Of a stretch of DNA of 64,000 nt, positions 46,239 to 56,157 are shown in pieces (positions within the stretch are counted from its first letter, which is position 1; each line of letters begins with the position of its first letter). A program made the position numbers and the translations under genes. The DNA is from Lunatibacter salilacus (GTDB taxonomy: Bacteria > Bacteroidota > Bacteroidia > Cytophagales > Cyclobacteriaceae): positions 247,103 to 311,102 of the forward strand of contig NZ_VOLC01000006.1 in the NCBI RefSeq assembly GCF_009797935.1, read 5' to 3'. The notes beneath the pieces were generated by a model. The model searched no databases, had not been told where the DNA came from, and worked only from the letters and a program-made list of their open reading frames with translations.

Positions 46239-47621
46239 ATGATCAAAAAGTGGCAAATTTCCAGGCGCAAAATGCTCAAAGGTATGGGCGCAGCAATTGC
46301 TCTTCCATTTTTGGAAGCCATGAGTCCGCTTACCCTTGCAGCACAGGGAAATCCGCAGTTTCCTGTAAGATCTGCGTTTATTTTTATGCCCAACGGTGTA
46401 CATCCCGACCGTTGGACACCCCAAGCAATTGGAACCCACTTCGAGCTGTCGCCTACACTTCAACCCTTAAGGAAATTGAAGGATGATATATTGGTGTTGG
46501 GGCAGATGATGAACAAAAATTCCATCTTTCAGGGAGCTGATGGCCATTATGCGAAGGATGCCAATTTGTTTACCTCCATGCCGATTACTAAAACCGCTGG
46601 AGACAACATTAATGCAGGTGGCATATCCATCGATCAATTGATCGCAAATCATTATAAAAATGAGACACTTTTCCCCTCTTTGGAGTACGGATTAGACAGA
46701 ATAGCCACGGGAGTGGACATTAATGTGGGTTTCACCAGATTATATGCCAGTAGTATCTCCTGGAAAAATGCCACTACCCCACTTTCTAAAGAAATTGATC
46801 CACGTCTAGCTTTTGACAGATTGTTCCGTTCATTCGTGACCGGAAATACAAAAACCGACAATCCGCACAAAAGCAGTATTTTAGATGCTGTCATGGATGA
46901 TGCCCGCTCGCTTAAAAACAATCTGGGCAGATCTGACCAAGACAAATTGGAAGAATACTTGGAGTCCATCCGCTCTATTGAAAAGCGAATTTCCAATCAG
47001 GATAGTCTGAAGGATTTTGAAAGCAAAGTCACTCCAGACATCCGAAAAGAACTTAACCGTGTCAATATTAGCATAGAGGAATTTGTCGACGCCCATGCCG
47101 GAGTGAACATCACCGAGAAAACCCGGCTGATGTATGACATCATGGCCTTGGCTCTCTGGAGCGATGCATCTAGGGTGATATCGTTTATGTATGGCAACTC
47201 GGTAAGCAACCGTAACTTTTCCTTTTTGGACGGGGTGACGGGAGCACATCACTCCCTTTCCCATCACATGAACAATGAAAGCAATCTCGACCAATATGAC
47301 AAAATTACCATGTGGCATTTGGAACAGTATGCTTACTTCTGCGAGAAATTAAAATCCATCAAAGAAGGAGACCGTACATTGCTTGACAATTCTCTCATTA
47401 TGTTTGCCTCCGGATTAAGAGACGGTAATCGACACTCGCCAAGGGACCTTCCCGTAATTGTAGCTGGCAAGGGTGGCGGCAGAATCAAGACCGGACAAAA
47501 CCTTATTTTTGAAGACAATACGCCGTTGGCAAATCTGTATGCCACTTGGCTTCAAACCGTGGGTATTGAAACCAACAAATTTGCCGATAGCACGAGAACA
47601 CTGCATGAGATAATGGTTTAG
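46239..47621 (+). CDS. DUF1552 family Tat-exported protein
   Basis: The 460-residue protein opens with a twin-arginine-type signal (SRRKMLKGMGAAIALPFLEAM) and continues with FIFMPNGVHPDRWTPQ, a sulfatase/alkaline-phosphatase-like fold pattern. The C terminus reads MFASGLRDGNRHSPRDLPVIVAG, including the conserved HS-RDLP region. DUF1552 proteins accompany DUF1592 cytochromes in Planctomycetes, Myxobacteria and Bacteroidota; no activity is established that I know of. Twin-arginine export implies folding, probably with cofactor, in the cytoplasm. Likely the partner of the preceding protein. Confidence 0.88.
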   Translation: MIKKWQISRRKMLKGMGAAIALPFLEAMSPLTLAAQGNPQFPVRSAFIFMPNGVHPDRWTPQAIGTHFELSPTLQPLRKLKDDILVLGQMMNKNSIFQGADGHYAKDANLFTSMPITKTAGDNINAGGISIDQLIANHYKNETLFPSLEYGLDRIATGVDINVGFTRLYASSISWKNATTPLSKEIDPRLAFDRLFRSFVTGNTKTDNPHKSSILDAVMDDARSLKNNLGRSDQDKLEEYLESIRSIEKRISNQDSLKDFESKVTPDIRKELNRVNISIEEFVDAHAGVNITEKTRLMYDIMALALWSDASRVISFMYGNSVSNRNFSFLDGVTGAHHSLSHHMNNESNLDQYDKITMWHLEQYAYFCEKLKSIKEGDRTLLDNSLIMFASGLRDGNRHSPRDLPVIVAGKGGGRIKTGQNLIFEDNTPLANLYATWLQTVGIETNKFADSTRTLHEIMV

Positions 47622-47696
47622 TTTTTTACCCCAATGTTTTATTGAAAAATCCTGCTTCAAAATTCTTCACCTTTAGCGATCAAAGGCTGGTAATCT

Positions 47697-49211
47697 ATGT
47701 CTAACCCGTATGCAACGTTACCCCTATCTTCAAATACCTTTAAATCGGTAAAGAGATGGGGATTCATTTTGTGCTTAATTTTGAGTGCTTTTTTTTTGAG
47801 TGTTCCTTTCCTACCGGAAACTATTGATAACGATGCTGCCTTGCCCCTCTTGATAGGAAGGTTTCATCCCCTTGTGTTACACTTTCCCATTGTATTAATC
47901 CTGCTTACTTCCGTCTTTTTAATTCTGGGTATTTTCCATGCACTTTTCAGGCATCCTTTAGTCATCGGAAGCCTGCTTTTCCTGTCTTGTGTGAGCAGTG
48001 CCATAGCCGTAGTAGCTGGCTATTTGCTTTTTGCAACGGATGACTATTCTGGGGATATGGTCCTAAACCATCTTTGGGGAGGTATATGGACAGGAGTAGG
48101 AATTTGTTTGAGCAGTGCCGTGTACGTATTGTGGTTAGAAAAAAACAGTAAAATTTTATCCTATTTTTTTTATACTGCACTTGGAGCGACGACTGCCTTT
48201 CTGGGATATACAAGTCACTTGGGGGGATCTCTGACGCACGGCCAAGATTTCATCTCAGAACCCATGACTGCACTTTTCCCGCCCAAGGGGATGCCTGAGA
48301 AGCCTTTGGAAGAGGTCTTACTTTATGAAGATCTAATCTACACCATTCTAGATTCCAAATGCATCAACTGCCACAATGAAAACAAAACCAAGGGTGACCT
48401 GCTGATGACAAGCCACGACAATTTGATAAAAGCAGGGGAAAGCGGCAAAAATGCCGTCATACCGGGCAATTCTGCCGAGAGTGAACTGATGGTAAGAGTT
48501 CACCTGCCTTCATCTGACGAAGACCACATGCCCCCCGAAGGCAAACCGGGGTTTTCTGCTGAAGAACTAAAGCTATTGACATTTTGGATTGATGAAGGTG
48601 CTGAAAAAAATATTAAAATTGTTGAATTATTAGACCATCCTGAGGTGGGTCCAGAAATAAATATCCTCTTACCAAAAATCCGTAAAACCCAGCAGCGGTT
48701 GTTTTTAGAAAAGGAAAAATTTGAACAAGTCTATCAAGAATTATTGAAGATTGCAGAACCGTTAGGTATAGAAATCATGCCCGATAAAGATGCTGAACAG
48801 CTAACCTTTGCACTTCGCATGACATTCCCTCCCAAACCATTCTCCACGGAAGAATTGTTGAAATTGGAGCCCTATTTCTCCTTTTTTTCAAGCGTATCCC
48901 TTGCCTCGGCGGATATCACCGATGATGAGCTGTTTTTTATCAGCAAAATGGAAAATTTACGACATCTCTTTGTTCAAAAGACCGGCATAACGGGAACAGG
49001 CCTTCCCTACCTCCATTCACTGTCCCAATTGGAGACTTTAAACATATCATTCACGCCAATGATAGACGGCAATGCGTTGCATTTATTGGAATTCCCAGCC
49101 CTCAAAAAGATTTATTTTTTCGGTACTCCCGTGAAGAAAGAAGTGATTGCGGCATTACAGGCCTATCGTCCCGATTTGGAGATTGTTTTGGAAGAAGGAC
49201 CCTTATTTTAA
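47697..49211 (+). CDS. Membrane c-type cytochrome (DUF2231 plus Planctomycetes-type cytochrome domain)
   Basis: A 504-residue protein with four or five N-terminal helices (about 20-175; LPLLIGRFHPLVLHFPIVLIL is DUF2231-like). A periplasmic cytochrome domain follows with CINCH at 222-226 and MPPEGKPGF as the likely Met-ligand loop. The C-terminal part (about 380-500) has leucine-rich-repeat-like periodicity (LRHLFVQKTGITGTGLPYL). It follows the DUF1552 gene by 75 bases and is a plausible membrane anchor and electron acceptor for that system. Confidence 0.85.
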   Translation: MSNPYATLPLSSNTFKSVKRWGFILCLILSAFFLSVPFLPETIDNDAALPLLIGRFHPLVLHFPIVLILLTSVFLILGIFHALFRHPLVIGSLLFLSCVSSAIAVVAGYLLFATDDYSGDMVLNHLWGGIWTGVGICLSSAVYVLWLEKNSKILSYFFYTALGATTAFLGYTSHLGGSLTHGQDFISEPMTALFPPKGMPEKPLEEVLLYEDLIYTILDSKCINCHNENKTKGDLLMTSHDNLIKAGESGKNAVIPGNSAESELMVRVHLPSSDEDHMPPEGKPGFSAEELKLLTFWIDEGAEKNIKIVELLDHPEVGPEINILLPKIRKTQQRLFLEKEKFEQVYQELLKIAEPLGIEIMPDKDAEQLTFALRMTFPPKPFSTEELLKLEPYFSFFSSVSLASADITDDELFFISKMENLRHLFVQKTGITGTGLPYLHSLSQLETLNISFTPMIDGNALHLLEFPALKKIYFFGTPVKKEVIAALQAYRPDLEIVLEEGPLF

Positions 49212-49285
49212 AAATAGCCCTATCTTGTTGTTTGTGAGTATTTAATAAGGTAAATAAAAAAACCACTTAATCTTCTGATATTTCT

Positions 49286-50746
49286 ATGAGACCAAAAAAT
49301 TGGATTTGCTTCATATCGAAGCTTTTCGTAAATATTTGTGTAATTGTACTTTTTTCCCAGTGCCAACAAGCAATAGAAACCAGCGATACACTATCGCAAA
49401 CCCACAAGGTAAGTCCTCTGGAAACCTATGTGAATCGTGTAGACCCCGCTACATCCTACGAATTGGTTCATGAATCAAAAGGCGAGGGATATACCTACTA
49501 TGTGATCCGTTCTGTTTCCCAGAATTGGCTAACAACCAATGAAGTGACGGAGACAACTTGGTGGCATTGGGTATCTTTTGTGATCCCTGACAAATTGGAG
49601 CATGATGTTTCATTCTTGATGATTTCTGGTGGCAGTACAAACACCAAGCTCCCCGAAAGCCCAGACAAGATGCTTGTTGAAGCGGCTTTAAATACCAATT
49701 CTACGGCAATAAAGGTGCATAATATTCCCTTTCAACCTATAACTTTTGTTGGTGATACAGTGGAAAAAAGGACAGAAGATGGACTGATCGCCTATGGCTG
49801 GAGAGAATTTATGGAACGGGGAGCAAAGGATGAAGATGCGATTTGGCTGGCTAGACTTCCCATGACCAAAGCGGTAATCACAGCCATGGATGCAGTCACC
49901 GACTACACCAACACTAAACTTGGTATGAATTTGGAAAAGTACGTGGTAGCTGGAGGCTCAAAAAGAGGATGGACCACGTGGACTACCGCTGCCCTGGATG
50001 ACCGTGTGGTGGCTATGGCACCCATTGTGATAGATGTATTGAATGTAATCCCTTCCTTTCAGCATCATTGGAGAAGCTATGGTTTTTGGGCACCTGCTGT
50101 AAAAGATTATGAACGGGAAGGGATCATGGACTGGATGGGAACTAAAGAATACGACCGCTTGCTGGAAATTTCGGATCCCTATTCTTTCGTGGATGATTTT
50201 GCCGATATTCCAAAATTATTAATTAACGGTTCTGGTGATCAGTTCTTTTTGCCGGATAGTTGGCAATTTTATTGGGATGACCTAAAAGGAGAAAAACACT
50301 TGGTCTACATTCCCAATGCAGGTCATTCTCTAGACAATTCGGATGCCATGGAGATCCTTTTGGGATTCTACAAACGGATTTTAACCGAACAGTCTCGACC
50401 GGAATATACTTGGGAGGTTTCAGACACTCACATCAAAGTATCAGTAAATTCCAACAATCCTCCTACAAAGATAAAACTTTGGGAAGCTAACAATACGGAA
50501 ACAAGGGATTTTCGGATTGATGTATTTGGCCCTGGCTGGACAGAAACGGAAATTCCCTTCCAGGAAAATGGTATCTATGAGATACCCATCAGCTCTCCGG
50601 CAAAAGGCTGGAAAGGCCATTTCGTCGAACTCACCTATGGGGGAAGTGCCCCGTTAAAAGTAACTACCGGGATTAAAGTTCTGCCTGAAACTTATCCATT
50701 TGAACCATTTGTCCCAAAAGTTCAAAAACGAACCAAAGCAGACTAA
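49286..50746 (+). CDS. PhoPQ-activated pathogenicity-related (PqaA-type) exported protein
   Basis: The 486-residue protein has a lipoprotein-like signal (LFSQC, about residue 26) and matches the PhoPQ_related family. Landmarks are TSYELVHESKGEGYTYYVIR, TTWWHWVSFVIPD, and the alpha/beta-hydrolase core YVVAGGSKRGWTTW with a G-x-S-x-R-type nucleophile elbow. LINGSGDQFFLPDSW and NAGHSLDNSD supply the putative acid and His. Named after Salmonella PqaA; enzymatic substrate unknown. It follows the cytochrome genes on the same strand after 74 bases, but the functional link is uncertain. Confidence 0.85.
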   Translation: MRPKNWICFISKLFVNICVIVLFSQCQQAIETSDTLSQTHKVSPLETYVNRVDPATSYELVHESKGEGYTYYVIRSVSQNWLTTNEVTETTWWHWVSFVIPDKLEHDVSFLMISGGSTNTKLPESPDKMLVEAALNTNSTAIKVHNIPFQPITFVGDTVEKRTEDGLIAYGWREFMERGAKDEDAIWLARLPMTKAVITAMDAVTDYTNTKLGMNLEKYVVAGGSKRGWTTWTTAALDDRVVAMAPIVIDVLNVIPSFQHHWRSYGFWAPAVKDYEREGIMDWMGTKEYDRLLEISDPYSFVDDFADIPKLLINGSGDQFFLPDSWQFYWDDLKGEKHLVYIPNAGHSLDNSDAMEILLGFYKRILTEQSRPEYTWEVSDTHIKVSVNSNNPPTKIKLWEANNTETRDFRIDVFGPGWTETEIPFQENGIYEIPISSPAKGWKGHFVELTYGGSAPLKVTTGIKVLPETYPFEPFVPKVQKRTKAD

Positions 50747-50934
50747 AAAACAAGCTGAACACGACAATCAAGTTCAGAGTGGATTCGGTTGTCGTGTTTT
50801 AATGCTTCCTGGCTGTTTTGATTGGGCTTTGGGCAGAATGGAACTTCCATTTAATGTAAGACACAGTGATGAACAAATAATTCAAAATACCTGCTTTAGT
50901 TTCTGTTTTTCCAAAAGCCCCCCAATTAAGAGAC
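50747..50934 (+). other. Intergenic segment with two overlapping, mutually exclusive hairpins
   Basis: CTGAAC at 50755-50760 can pair with GTTCAG at 50772-50777. A longer stem, AACACGACAA (50758-50767) with TTGTCGTGTT (50789-50798), overlaps it. A four-base T stretch follows. It could be a weak terminator with an alternative fold; nothing else is seen here. Confidence 0.45.
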
Positions 50935-52059
50935 ATGTTGACCTGTCCATATTATTTACTTTCCATTCTCGCATTGTTACTGGTTTGTATGTTGAATCAG
51001 GTCTCAAGTAATGAAGTTGTTACCGTTGACAACCAACCCATTTCGGCAATCGTAGATCAATTTAACAATCTTCCCTCCCAGCCTATGGCTTTACCGCTTA
51101 AAAGGGATTTAGCATTTGATGAAAGTGGCGGACATATACAGGGTATTCAACTATTCCTACAGGATGGAGAAATATCAGCATTCCTTGCTGGGTCTTCAAA
51201 AGATGCGGCTTATGTTGCCCAAGTTAATCTGGGGAAAGAAGCTCAGGTAGAGACCATCGACACCTTAATGCTTTCTCCCTTCAGACATGCAGGTGGTTTC
51301 CAGATCTATGATCATTTTTTGGCGGTGGGGATTGAAGACAATTACGCAAGGACTACCTCCAAGGTAATGATTTACGATCTAGGAGTGGATAAAAATTGGA
51401 AAAAGCCAGTTTACACACTAGAACGAAATGGTCCCTATGAACGGTCCACAGCCGGAGCTATTGGAATTACCCGGTACAAGGATGAATTCATCTTAGTGGT
51501 GGCGGACTGGAACGCCAGAAACCTAGATTTCTATTCATGTCCCTTCGTATCCTTTGAAAAGAAGACAGGGCACTTTACGCAAATTGGGAGTTTGGAAACC
51601 GCCTCCATGGAGAGGTATTCATGGTCAGATACCCTTTGGCACTCCTACCAGAATATTAACTTGCTTGCGGATGAATCAGGACTATATGCCATAGCAATGG
51701 GGAGAGATCTTCAAGACAATCAGGTTGCGGACCTGTTCACCATTACTTTGGAGGCTTCTATCGGGAACCAAATTATTTCTCCGGTAGAAACAGAAAGCCT
51801 AAACCAATTAACATCCCTAGAACTAGTAAATAAATTTTCCCCCCGGGAAATATCCCTTAATAAAATATCCACCAAGCAATTTCAATGTCAGGGTGGAGCA
51901 GATTTTAGAGCAGGGGCTGGAGTTTTCCATTCAGGATCGGGCCTTGTACTAGCAGCGTCTCCCAATCACATGGACAATTTAAGCTCTATTAATTTATTCG
52001 CCATTCCAGCAGATTTGTTGATTTCAACGCCTATCGGTACCCTTCGTGTTAATGATTAA
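50935..52059 (+). CDS. Secreted beta-rich protein of unknown function
   Basis: A 374-residue protein with a signal peptide (about 7-24). Repeated beta-strand-like blocks of 45-60 residues follow (for example HAGGFQIYDHFLAVGIED, TAGAIGITRYKDEFILVVAD), suggesting a propeller. No catalytic motif is recognised, and there is no C-terminal type IX sorting domain. It lies between the PqaA-type gene and two convergent hydrolase genes. Function cannot be assigned. Confidence 0.6.
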   Translation: MLTCPYYLLSILALLLVCMLNQVSSNEVVTVDNQPISAIVDQFNNLPSQPMALPLKRDLAFDESGGHIQGIQLFLQDGEISAFLAGSSKDAAYVAQVNLGKEAQVETIDTLMLSPFRHAGGFQIYDHFLAVGIEDNYARTTSKVMIYDLGVDKNWKKPVYTLERNGPYERSTAGAIGITRYKDEFILVVADWNARNLDFYSCPFVSFEKKTGHFTQIGSLETASMERYSWSDTLWHSYQNINLLADESGLYAIAMGRDLQDNQVADLFTITLEASIGNQIISPVETESLNQLTSLELVNKFSPREISLNKISTKQFQCQGGADFRAGAGVFHSGSGLVLAASPNHMDNLSSINLFAIPADLLISTPIGTLRVND

Positions 52060-52062
52060 CTG

Positions 52063-53028
52063 TTATAGGTATTCTTCCAAAAATGCATCTATATAGTGCT
52101 GACAATATTCATTCACCTTAACAGCCAAATCCATGGTATGCGGCCAGCCTTTCAGTCGATGATAATGATGGGGCACTCCAACTTCTTCAAGCCAAACAGC
52201 CAAGGAATCGGATTGAGAAACAGGAACTACTGAGTCTATGGTGCCATGGAAGATCAACGTTGGTGGTGCAGCAGGAGTGATGTAGAATCTTGGAGATGCC
52301 TGTTGGTATATATCTGGCTGTTCTTCATAGCTCGCCCCTAAAAACGAAATTGGCTCGCTCCTATCTTTAGCCTCATCAGTGGTCAAGTCAGTGGGGCCAT
52401 ACAGGTTGACAATTGCCTTAACTGAACTGTTTTCATCAAAGGCACAATCCCCACCAAACAAATGGTCATCACCTCCGTATCCAACCATCATAGACAAGTG
52501 ACCACCTGCCGACCCTCCAATCAATACGATCCGCTCCGGATCAATACCATACACTCCTGCGTTTGCCTTGACCCACTTTACCGCACAGTTTACATCCTGT
52601 ACTGCCGCTGGAAATTTAGCTATGTGTGACAAACGATACGACACGGTAATTGTGACATAGTCCTTTCTGGCGTAATCAATCAGGTATGGGAGGTAATCCG
52701 AGCGCTTACCGCTTTTCCAAGCCCCGCCATGGATAAATATCATTACTGGTTTGGGGTCGCCAATAGCTTCTTTTTTGCGATAAATATCAAGCTCCAGAGA
52801 AACCGAGTCGATGGTTTTGTAGGTGATATTTTCCTCAGCTAATATATCATCAGAGACTACCGGAGCCCGGTCAATCAATTTTAATGTCCCCAACCCATAG
52901 GCGATCTTCATAGTGGTTTCGTTCCAATAACCCGGTGGAGGCTGAATGTTTCCTTCTTGAGTGGAAGAATTCACACAGCCCATAAGTAAAATGAACGGAA
53001 TCAAATAACTCTTTAATCGTCTGCTCAT
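52063..53028 (-). CDS. Alpha/beta hydrolase lipoprotein (esterase/BD-FAE type)
   Basis: A 321-residue lipoprotein (lipobox LLMGC near residue 18). The oxyanion motif is HGGAW and the nucleophile elbow is GGSAGGH with the catalytic Ser. The acid lies near DSVVPVSQSD and the terminal His in GWPHTMD. The pattern fits exported carboxylesterases of the hormone-sensitive-lipase or bacterial feruloyl/acetyl-esterase-like type. Its paralogue follows 127 bases upstream on the same strand. Confidence 0.88.
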   Translation of the reverse strand: MSRRLKSYLIPFILLMGCVNSSTQEGNIQPPPGYWNETTMKIAYGLGTLKLIDRAPVVSDDILAEENITYKTIDSVSLELDIYRKKEAIGDPKPVMIFIHGGAWKSGKRSDYLPYLIDYARKDYVTITVSYRLSHIAKFPAAVQDVNCAVKWVKANAGVYGIDPERIVLIGGSAGGHLSMMVGYGGDDHLFGGDCAFDENSSVKAIVNLYGPTDLTTDEAKDRSEPISFLGASYEEQPDIYQQASPRFYITPAAPPTLIFHGTIDSVVPVSQSDSLAVWLEEVGVPHHYHRLKGWPHTMDLAVKVNEYCQHYIDAFLEEYL

Positions 53029-53155
53029 ATCTATTTTTGATTAAACTCCAGTAGGATAAGGGACATCATGTTTTTACCCTCCTGACAATGTATGGTACCT
53101 TAACATTAAAGTCACCCTCTATTGGAAGATAGCTTTTAATATTATTCCTTAATCT

Positions 53156-54028
53156 TTACTTTTTCTGGACACCTTCTTTCTGGTTCAAAAAATCCAATAC
53201 CCACCTATATGCACGGGAGGGAGTATACAAAAATTGAACGATCATGGGGATATGTTTTTTTCTTTTTTGAAAATAATAGAGCGGTTGGGGGTCAAAAGGT
53301 TTATAGGCTTCCCTAAACCGTTCTACACCAATAGGAATGCTCGGCTCAGTTCTACCACCTACCATGATCATCATGGGAGGCATCTCCGCATGCAAGTGGT
53401 ATAGGGGCGACGTATCTTTCCAGACCTGCGGGTCATCGGTAAATGCCCTTAGATGCGAAGTCCCTGGGGCATTATTGGCCTGTTCCAAATAACTATACAT
53501 ATCCAACCCTGCTGGATCTATCAAAACAGCTCCGGCAATGGGGTTATCGATGCCCAAGGTATCGAAATACTCATCCCTAACGGCTATCAATGCCGACAGG
53601 TGTCCACCTGCGGAATGTCCCGAAACATAGATTTGGTTGGGGTCCCCTCCGTAGTCAGCGATATTTTTCTTAACCCACTCAACGCCCTTTGCCGAGGCTT
53701 TGGCCATAGCATGTACCTTGTATTCCGGCGCGAGTGGGTAATCCATGATGACCATAACAACTTTGCGACGAGCAAACCTATTCCCTATGCGGGTGTAAAG
53801 CTCCTTTTTCCCCGATCTCCAACTTCCCCCATGGATAAATAACATTACGGGATAGGTGTATTTTTGATTCCTCGGAGCAAAAACGTTCAGTTGCTTTTCC
53901 GGTAGTTCTCCAAGGAAGCCCTCCTCCATATAGGTGATATCCATAGACCTAATAACCCTATTGAGCGAGCATGAGGAAAAAAACACAAGTGTTATAGGTA
54001 TCCAAGCGGAAAGGAAAATGATTTTCAT
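53156..54028 (-). CDS. Alpha/beta hydrolase, paralogue of the neighbouring esterase
   Basis: A 290-residue exported esterase: signal or lipobox segment (SSC near residue 20), HGGSWRSGKKE, and nucleophile elbow GHSAGGH. The usual acid Asp is expected near GGRTEPSIPIGVERF, which has Glu rather than Asp at the equivalent place, and the terminal His lies in KKHIPMI. Overall sequence is clearly related to the adjacent protein but diverged, so the duplication is old. Substrate unknown; acyl or acetyl esters of glycans are plausible. Confidence 0.85.
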   Translation of the reverse strand: MKIIFLSAWIPITLVFFSSCSLNRVIRSMDITYMEEGFLGELPEKQLNVFAPRNQKYTYPVMLFIHGGSWRSGKKELYTRIGNRFARRKVVMVIMDYPLAPEYKVHAMAKASAKGVEWVKKNIADYGGDPNQIYVSGHSAGGHLSALIAVRDEYFDTLGIDNPIAGAVLIDPAGLDMYSYLEQANNAPGTSHLRAFTDDPQVWKDTSPLYHLHAEMPPMMIMVGGRTEPSIPIGVERFREAYKPFDPQPLYYFQKRKKHIPMIVQFLYTPSRAYRWVLDFLNQKEGVQKK

Positions 54029-54236
54029 AGGCGGTAAAATCTTTCATCAAATTATGCAGCATACACTAACTACCTGTTTTTTCACCGTCAGGCTACTGGT
54101 AATCCCTAAATGCTTTCCAAGAAAATAAATTCTGGTTACTTTTACTAAAAATCAGGAATTATTTAAAGTTAACGACGGGTCTAAAATTGCTTTGGTTGAT
54201 TTTGAATTCTTCCTTCCAGTTACAACAAAGGGGTAG

Positions 54237-55349
54237 ATGATTAAATTTTTGGACCTTCAAAAAGTCAACCGGCAATATGCCGCTGAATTGAAAACCGCCG
54301 CAGCGGAAGTTATTGATTCAGGCTGGTATCTCCGGGGAGAACGTACCGATAAATTCGAACGTGAGTTGGCGGACTATCAACGGGCCAGTCATGTAGTTGG
54401 TGTCGGCAATGGATCGGACGCTCTCCGACTGATTTTCAAAGGGTATTTGGCTTTGGGAATCATGCAAGAGGGAGATGAAATCATCGTTCCTGCCCACACA
54501 TTTATAGCTAGTATTCTGGCCATTACCGAAAACCGTTTAAAACCTATTTTTGTCGATATTGACCCAAAAACATGGAATCTGGATTTATCCCTTTTAGAGG
54601 AGCATATTACCTCCCGGACAAAAGGAATTTTACTGGTACATCTTTATGGAAGAATTTGCTGGGACAACAAGTTGTCCATTCTGGCGGAAAAACATAACCT
54701 TAAGTTTGTAGAAGACAATGCCCAAGCAATTGGTGCGGAGTGGCAGGGCGTAAAAAGCGGTTCCCTGGGTGATGCCGCCGGTTTCAGTTTTTATCCTGGG
54801 AAAATTTTGGGTGCTTTGGGAGATGCTGGTGCCGTTGTCACCAACGACGCCGCACTGGCAGAAATAATCAGGGAATTGGCCAACTATGGAAGCACTGAAA
54901 AATACATCTATAATTTGCAGGGGATTAACAGCAGAATGGATGAAATCCAAGCTGCATTTCTATCGGTTAAGCTCAGGCACCTTGATCAGGAAATCACTGT
55001 CAGACGAAAAATTGCCTGTTATTATTTGGATCAAATCTCCAATCCCGAGATTACGCTTGCGGAATTTCCACAGCCACTGGGTAACCCCTCCCATGTTTGG
55101 CATTTATTCTGCATACTGTGCGGTAAACGGGATCTATTCCAAGAATATCTCTGTAAGCACCAGATAGAAACTGTTATTCATTATCCCAAGCCACCTTATT
55201 TGCAAAAAGCATATAGCATTTATGACCAATTACAATTTCCCCAAACCGAAAAAATAAGCCGTGAGGTCATCAGCCTCCCCATCAGTTCTGCTCTGACTGA
55301 AAAAGAAATAAAAGCTGTAGTAGGTATAATCAATGGATTCAGGTCATAA
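54237..55349 (+). CDS. DegT/DnrJ/EryC1/StrS sugar aminotransferase
   Basis: A 370-residue PLP enzyme converting a keto-sugar nucleotide to an amino-sugar. The start [14 protein letters not shown] is typical. GNGSDALRL binds phosphate, [12 protein letters not shown] carries the PLP-contacting Asp, and [17 protein letters not shown] holds the Schiff-base Lys189. [12 protein letters not shown] follows. The sequence style is close to FdtB/QdtB or DesV, which act on dTDP-3-keto sugars, but the substrate is inferred only. A sugar transferase gene follows 211 bases downstream. Confidence 0.9.
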   Translation: MIKFLDLQKVNRQYAAELKTAAAEVIDSGWYLRGERTDKFERELADYQRASHVVGVGNGSDALRLIFKGYLALGIMQEGDEIIVPAHTFIASILAITENRLKPIFVDIDPKTWNLDLSLLEEHITSRTKGILLVHLYGRICWDNKLSILAEKHNLKFVEDNAQAIGAEWQGVKSGSLGDAAGFSFYPGKILGALGDAGAVVTNDAALAEIIRELANYGSTEKYIYNLQGINSRMDEIQAAFLSVKLRHLDQEITVRRKIACYYLDQISNPEITLAEFPQPLGNPSHVWHLFCILCGKRDLFQEYLCKHQIETVIHYPKPPYLQKAYSIYDQLQFPQTEKISREVISLPISSALTEKEIKAVVGIINGFRS

Positions 55350-55560
55350 ATATTTACTAAGTTGAATCTGTGCTGAGTTTTAATTCGTTATTTGTATAAG
55401 ACTGCGAAAATTGATCAGAAATATTTTGGAGGATATTGGTGGGTTGAGAATCGGAATAGCAGTATACTTTAGCCAATTATTTTCGATGGCAAGAGATTCA
55501 GGGTGATACGGTAATTATATTGTGTTAGGCTACTCCTGCCTTAAATAAATGGTGTGTTTT

Positions 55561-56157
55561 ATGTTGAGAAGAATTGTTGATTTTTCTGTAAGTCTGATTG
55601 CCTTGGTTGTTACTTTCCCGATTTGGATAGGCGTGGCCTTGCTTACGCTGTTTTTTCATGGACCTCCTGTAATATTCTTCCAAGTAAGGCCGGGAAAAAT
55701 GGGGAAACCTTTTAAAATGTTAAAGTTCCGAAGCATGGCCAATAGCAAAGGAAGTGATGGGATATTACTCTCCGATGAGCAGAGAATTACCGAATTTGGC
55801 AGCTGGATAAGGTCTACTAGTTTGGATGAAATTCCCAGTCTTTTGAATGTGTTGAAAGGAGAAATGTCGTTGATCGGACCAAGACCGCTATTGGTTGAAT
55901 ACAATGAACTCTACAATGATTTTCAACGAAAACGCCTTTCTATAAAACCGGGGATTACTGGCTGGGCGCAAGTAAACGGCCGTAATGCAATCTCATGGGA
56001 TCGGCGGTTCGAACTGGACGTATGGTATGTTGAAAACCGCTCTTTTTTGTTAGACTTGAAAATACTGCTCAAAACCGTGAAAAAGGTATTCAAAAAGGAA
56101 GGCATTAGCCATGAAGGAAATGTGTCAATGCCTATTTGGAAGGGCAATAAAGATTAA
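55561..56157 (+). CDS. Undecaprenyl-phosphate sugar phosphotransferase (PglC-like)
   Basis: A 198-residue small polyprenol-phosphate glycosylphosphotransferase. An N-terminal reentrant membrane helix (about 5-30, with Pro near LVVTFP) leads to the catalytic core: FFQVRPGKMGKPFKMLKFRSM, the DE pair in SLDEIPSLLNVLKGEMSLIGPRP, and the PGITGWAQVNGRN motif. It transfers sugar phosphate to undecaprenyl phosphate to start a glycan. The lack of extra N-terminal helices makes it PglC-like rather than WcaJ-like. An upstream in-frame ATG at 55549 adds four residues. No other glycan genes flank it. Confidence 0.9.
   Translation: MLRRIVDFSVSLIALVVTFPIWIGVALLTLFFHGPPVIFFQVRPGKMGKPFKMLKFRSMANSKGSDGILLSDEQRITEFGSWIRSTSLDEIPSLLNVLKGEMSLIGPRPLLVEYNELYNDFQRKRLSIKPGITGWAQVNGRNAISWDRRFELDVWYVENRSFLLDLKILLKTVKKVFKKEGISHEGNVSMPIWKGNKD

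Noticed and set aside
46881..47318. 145-codon antisense frame in the DUF1552 gene
   Set aside because: No homology pattern, wholly inside a well supported gene.
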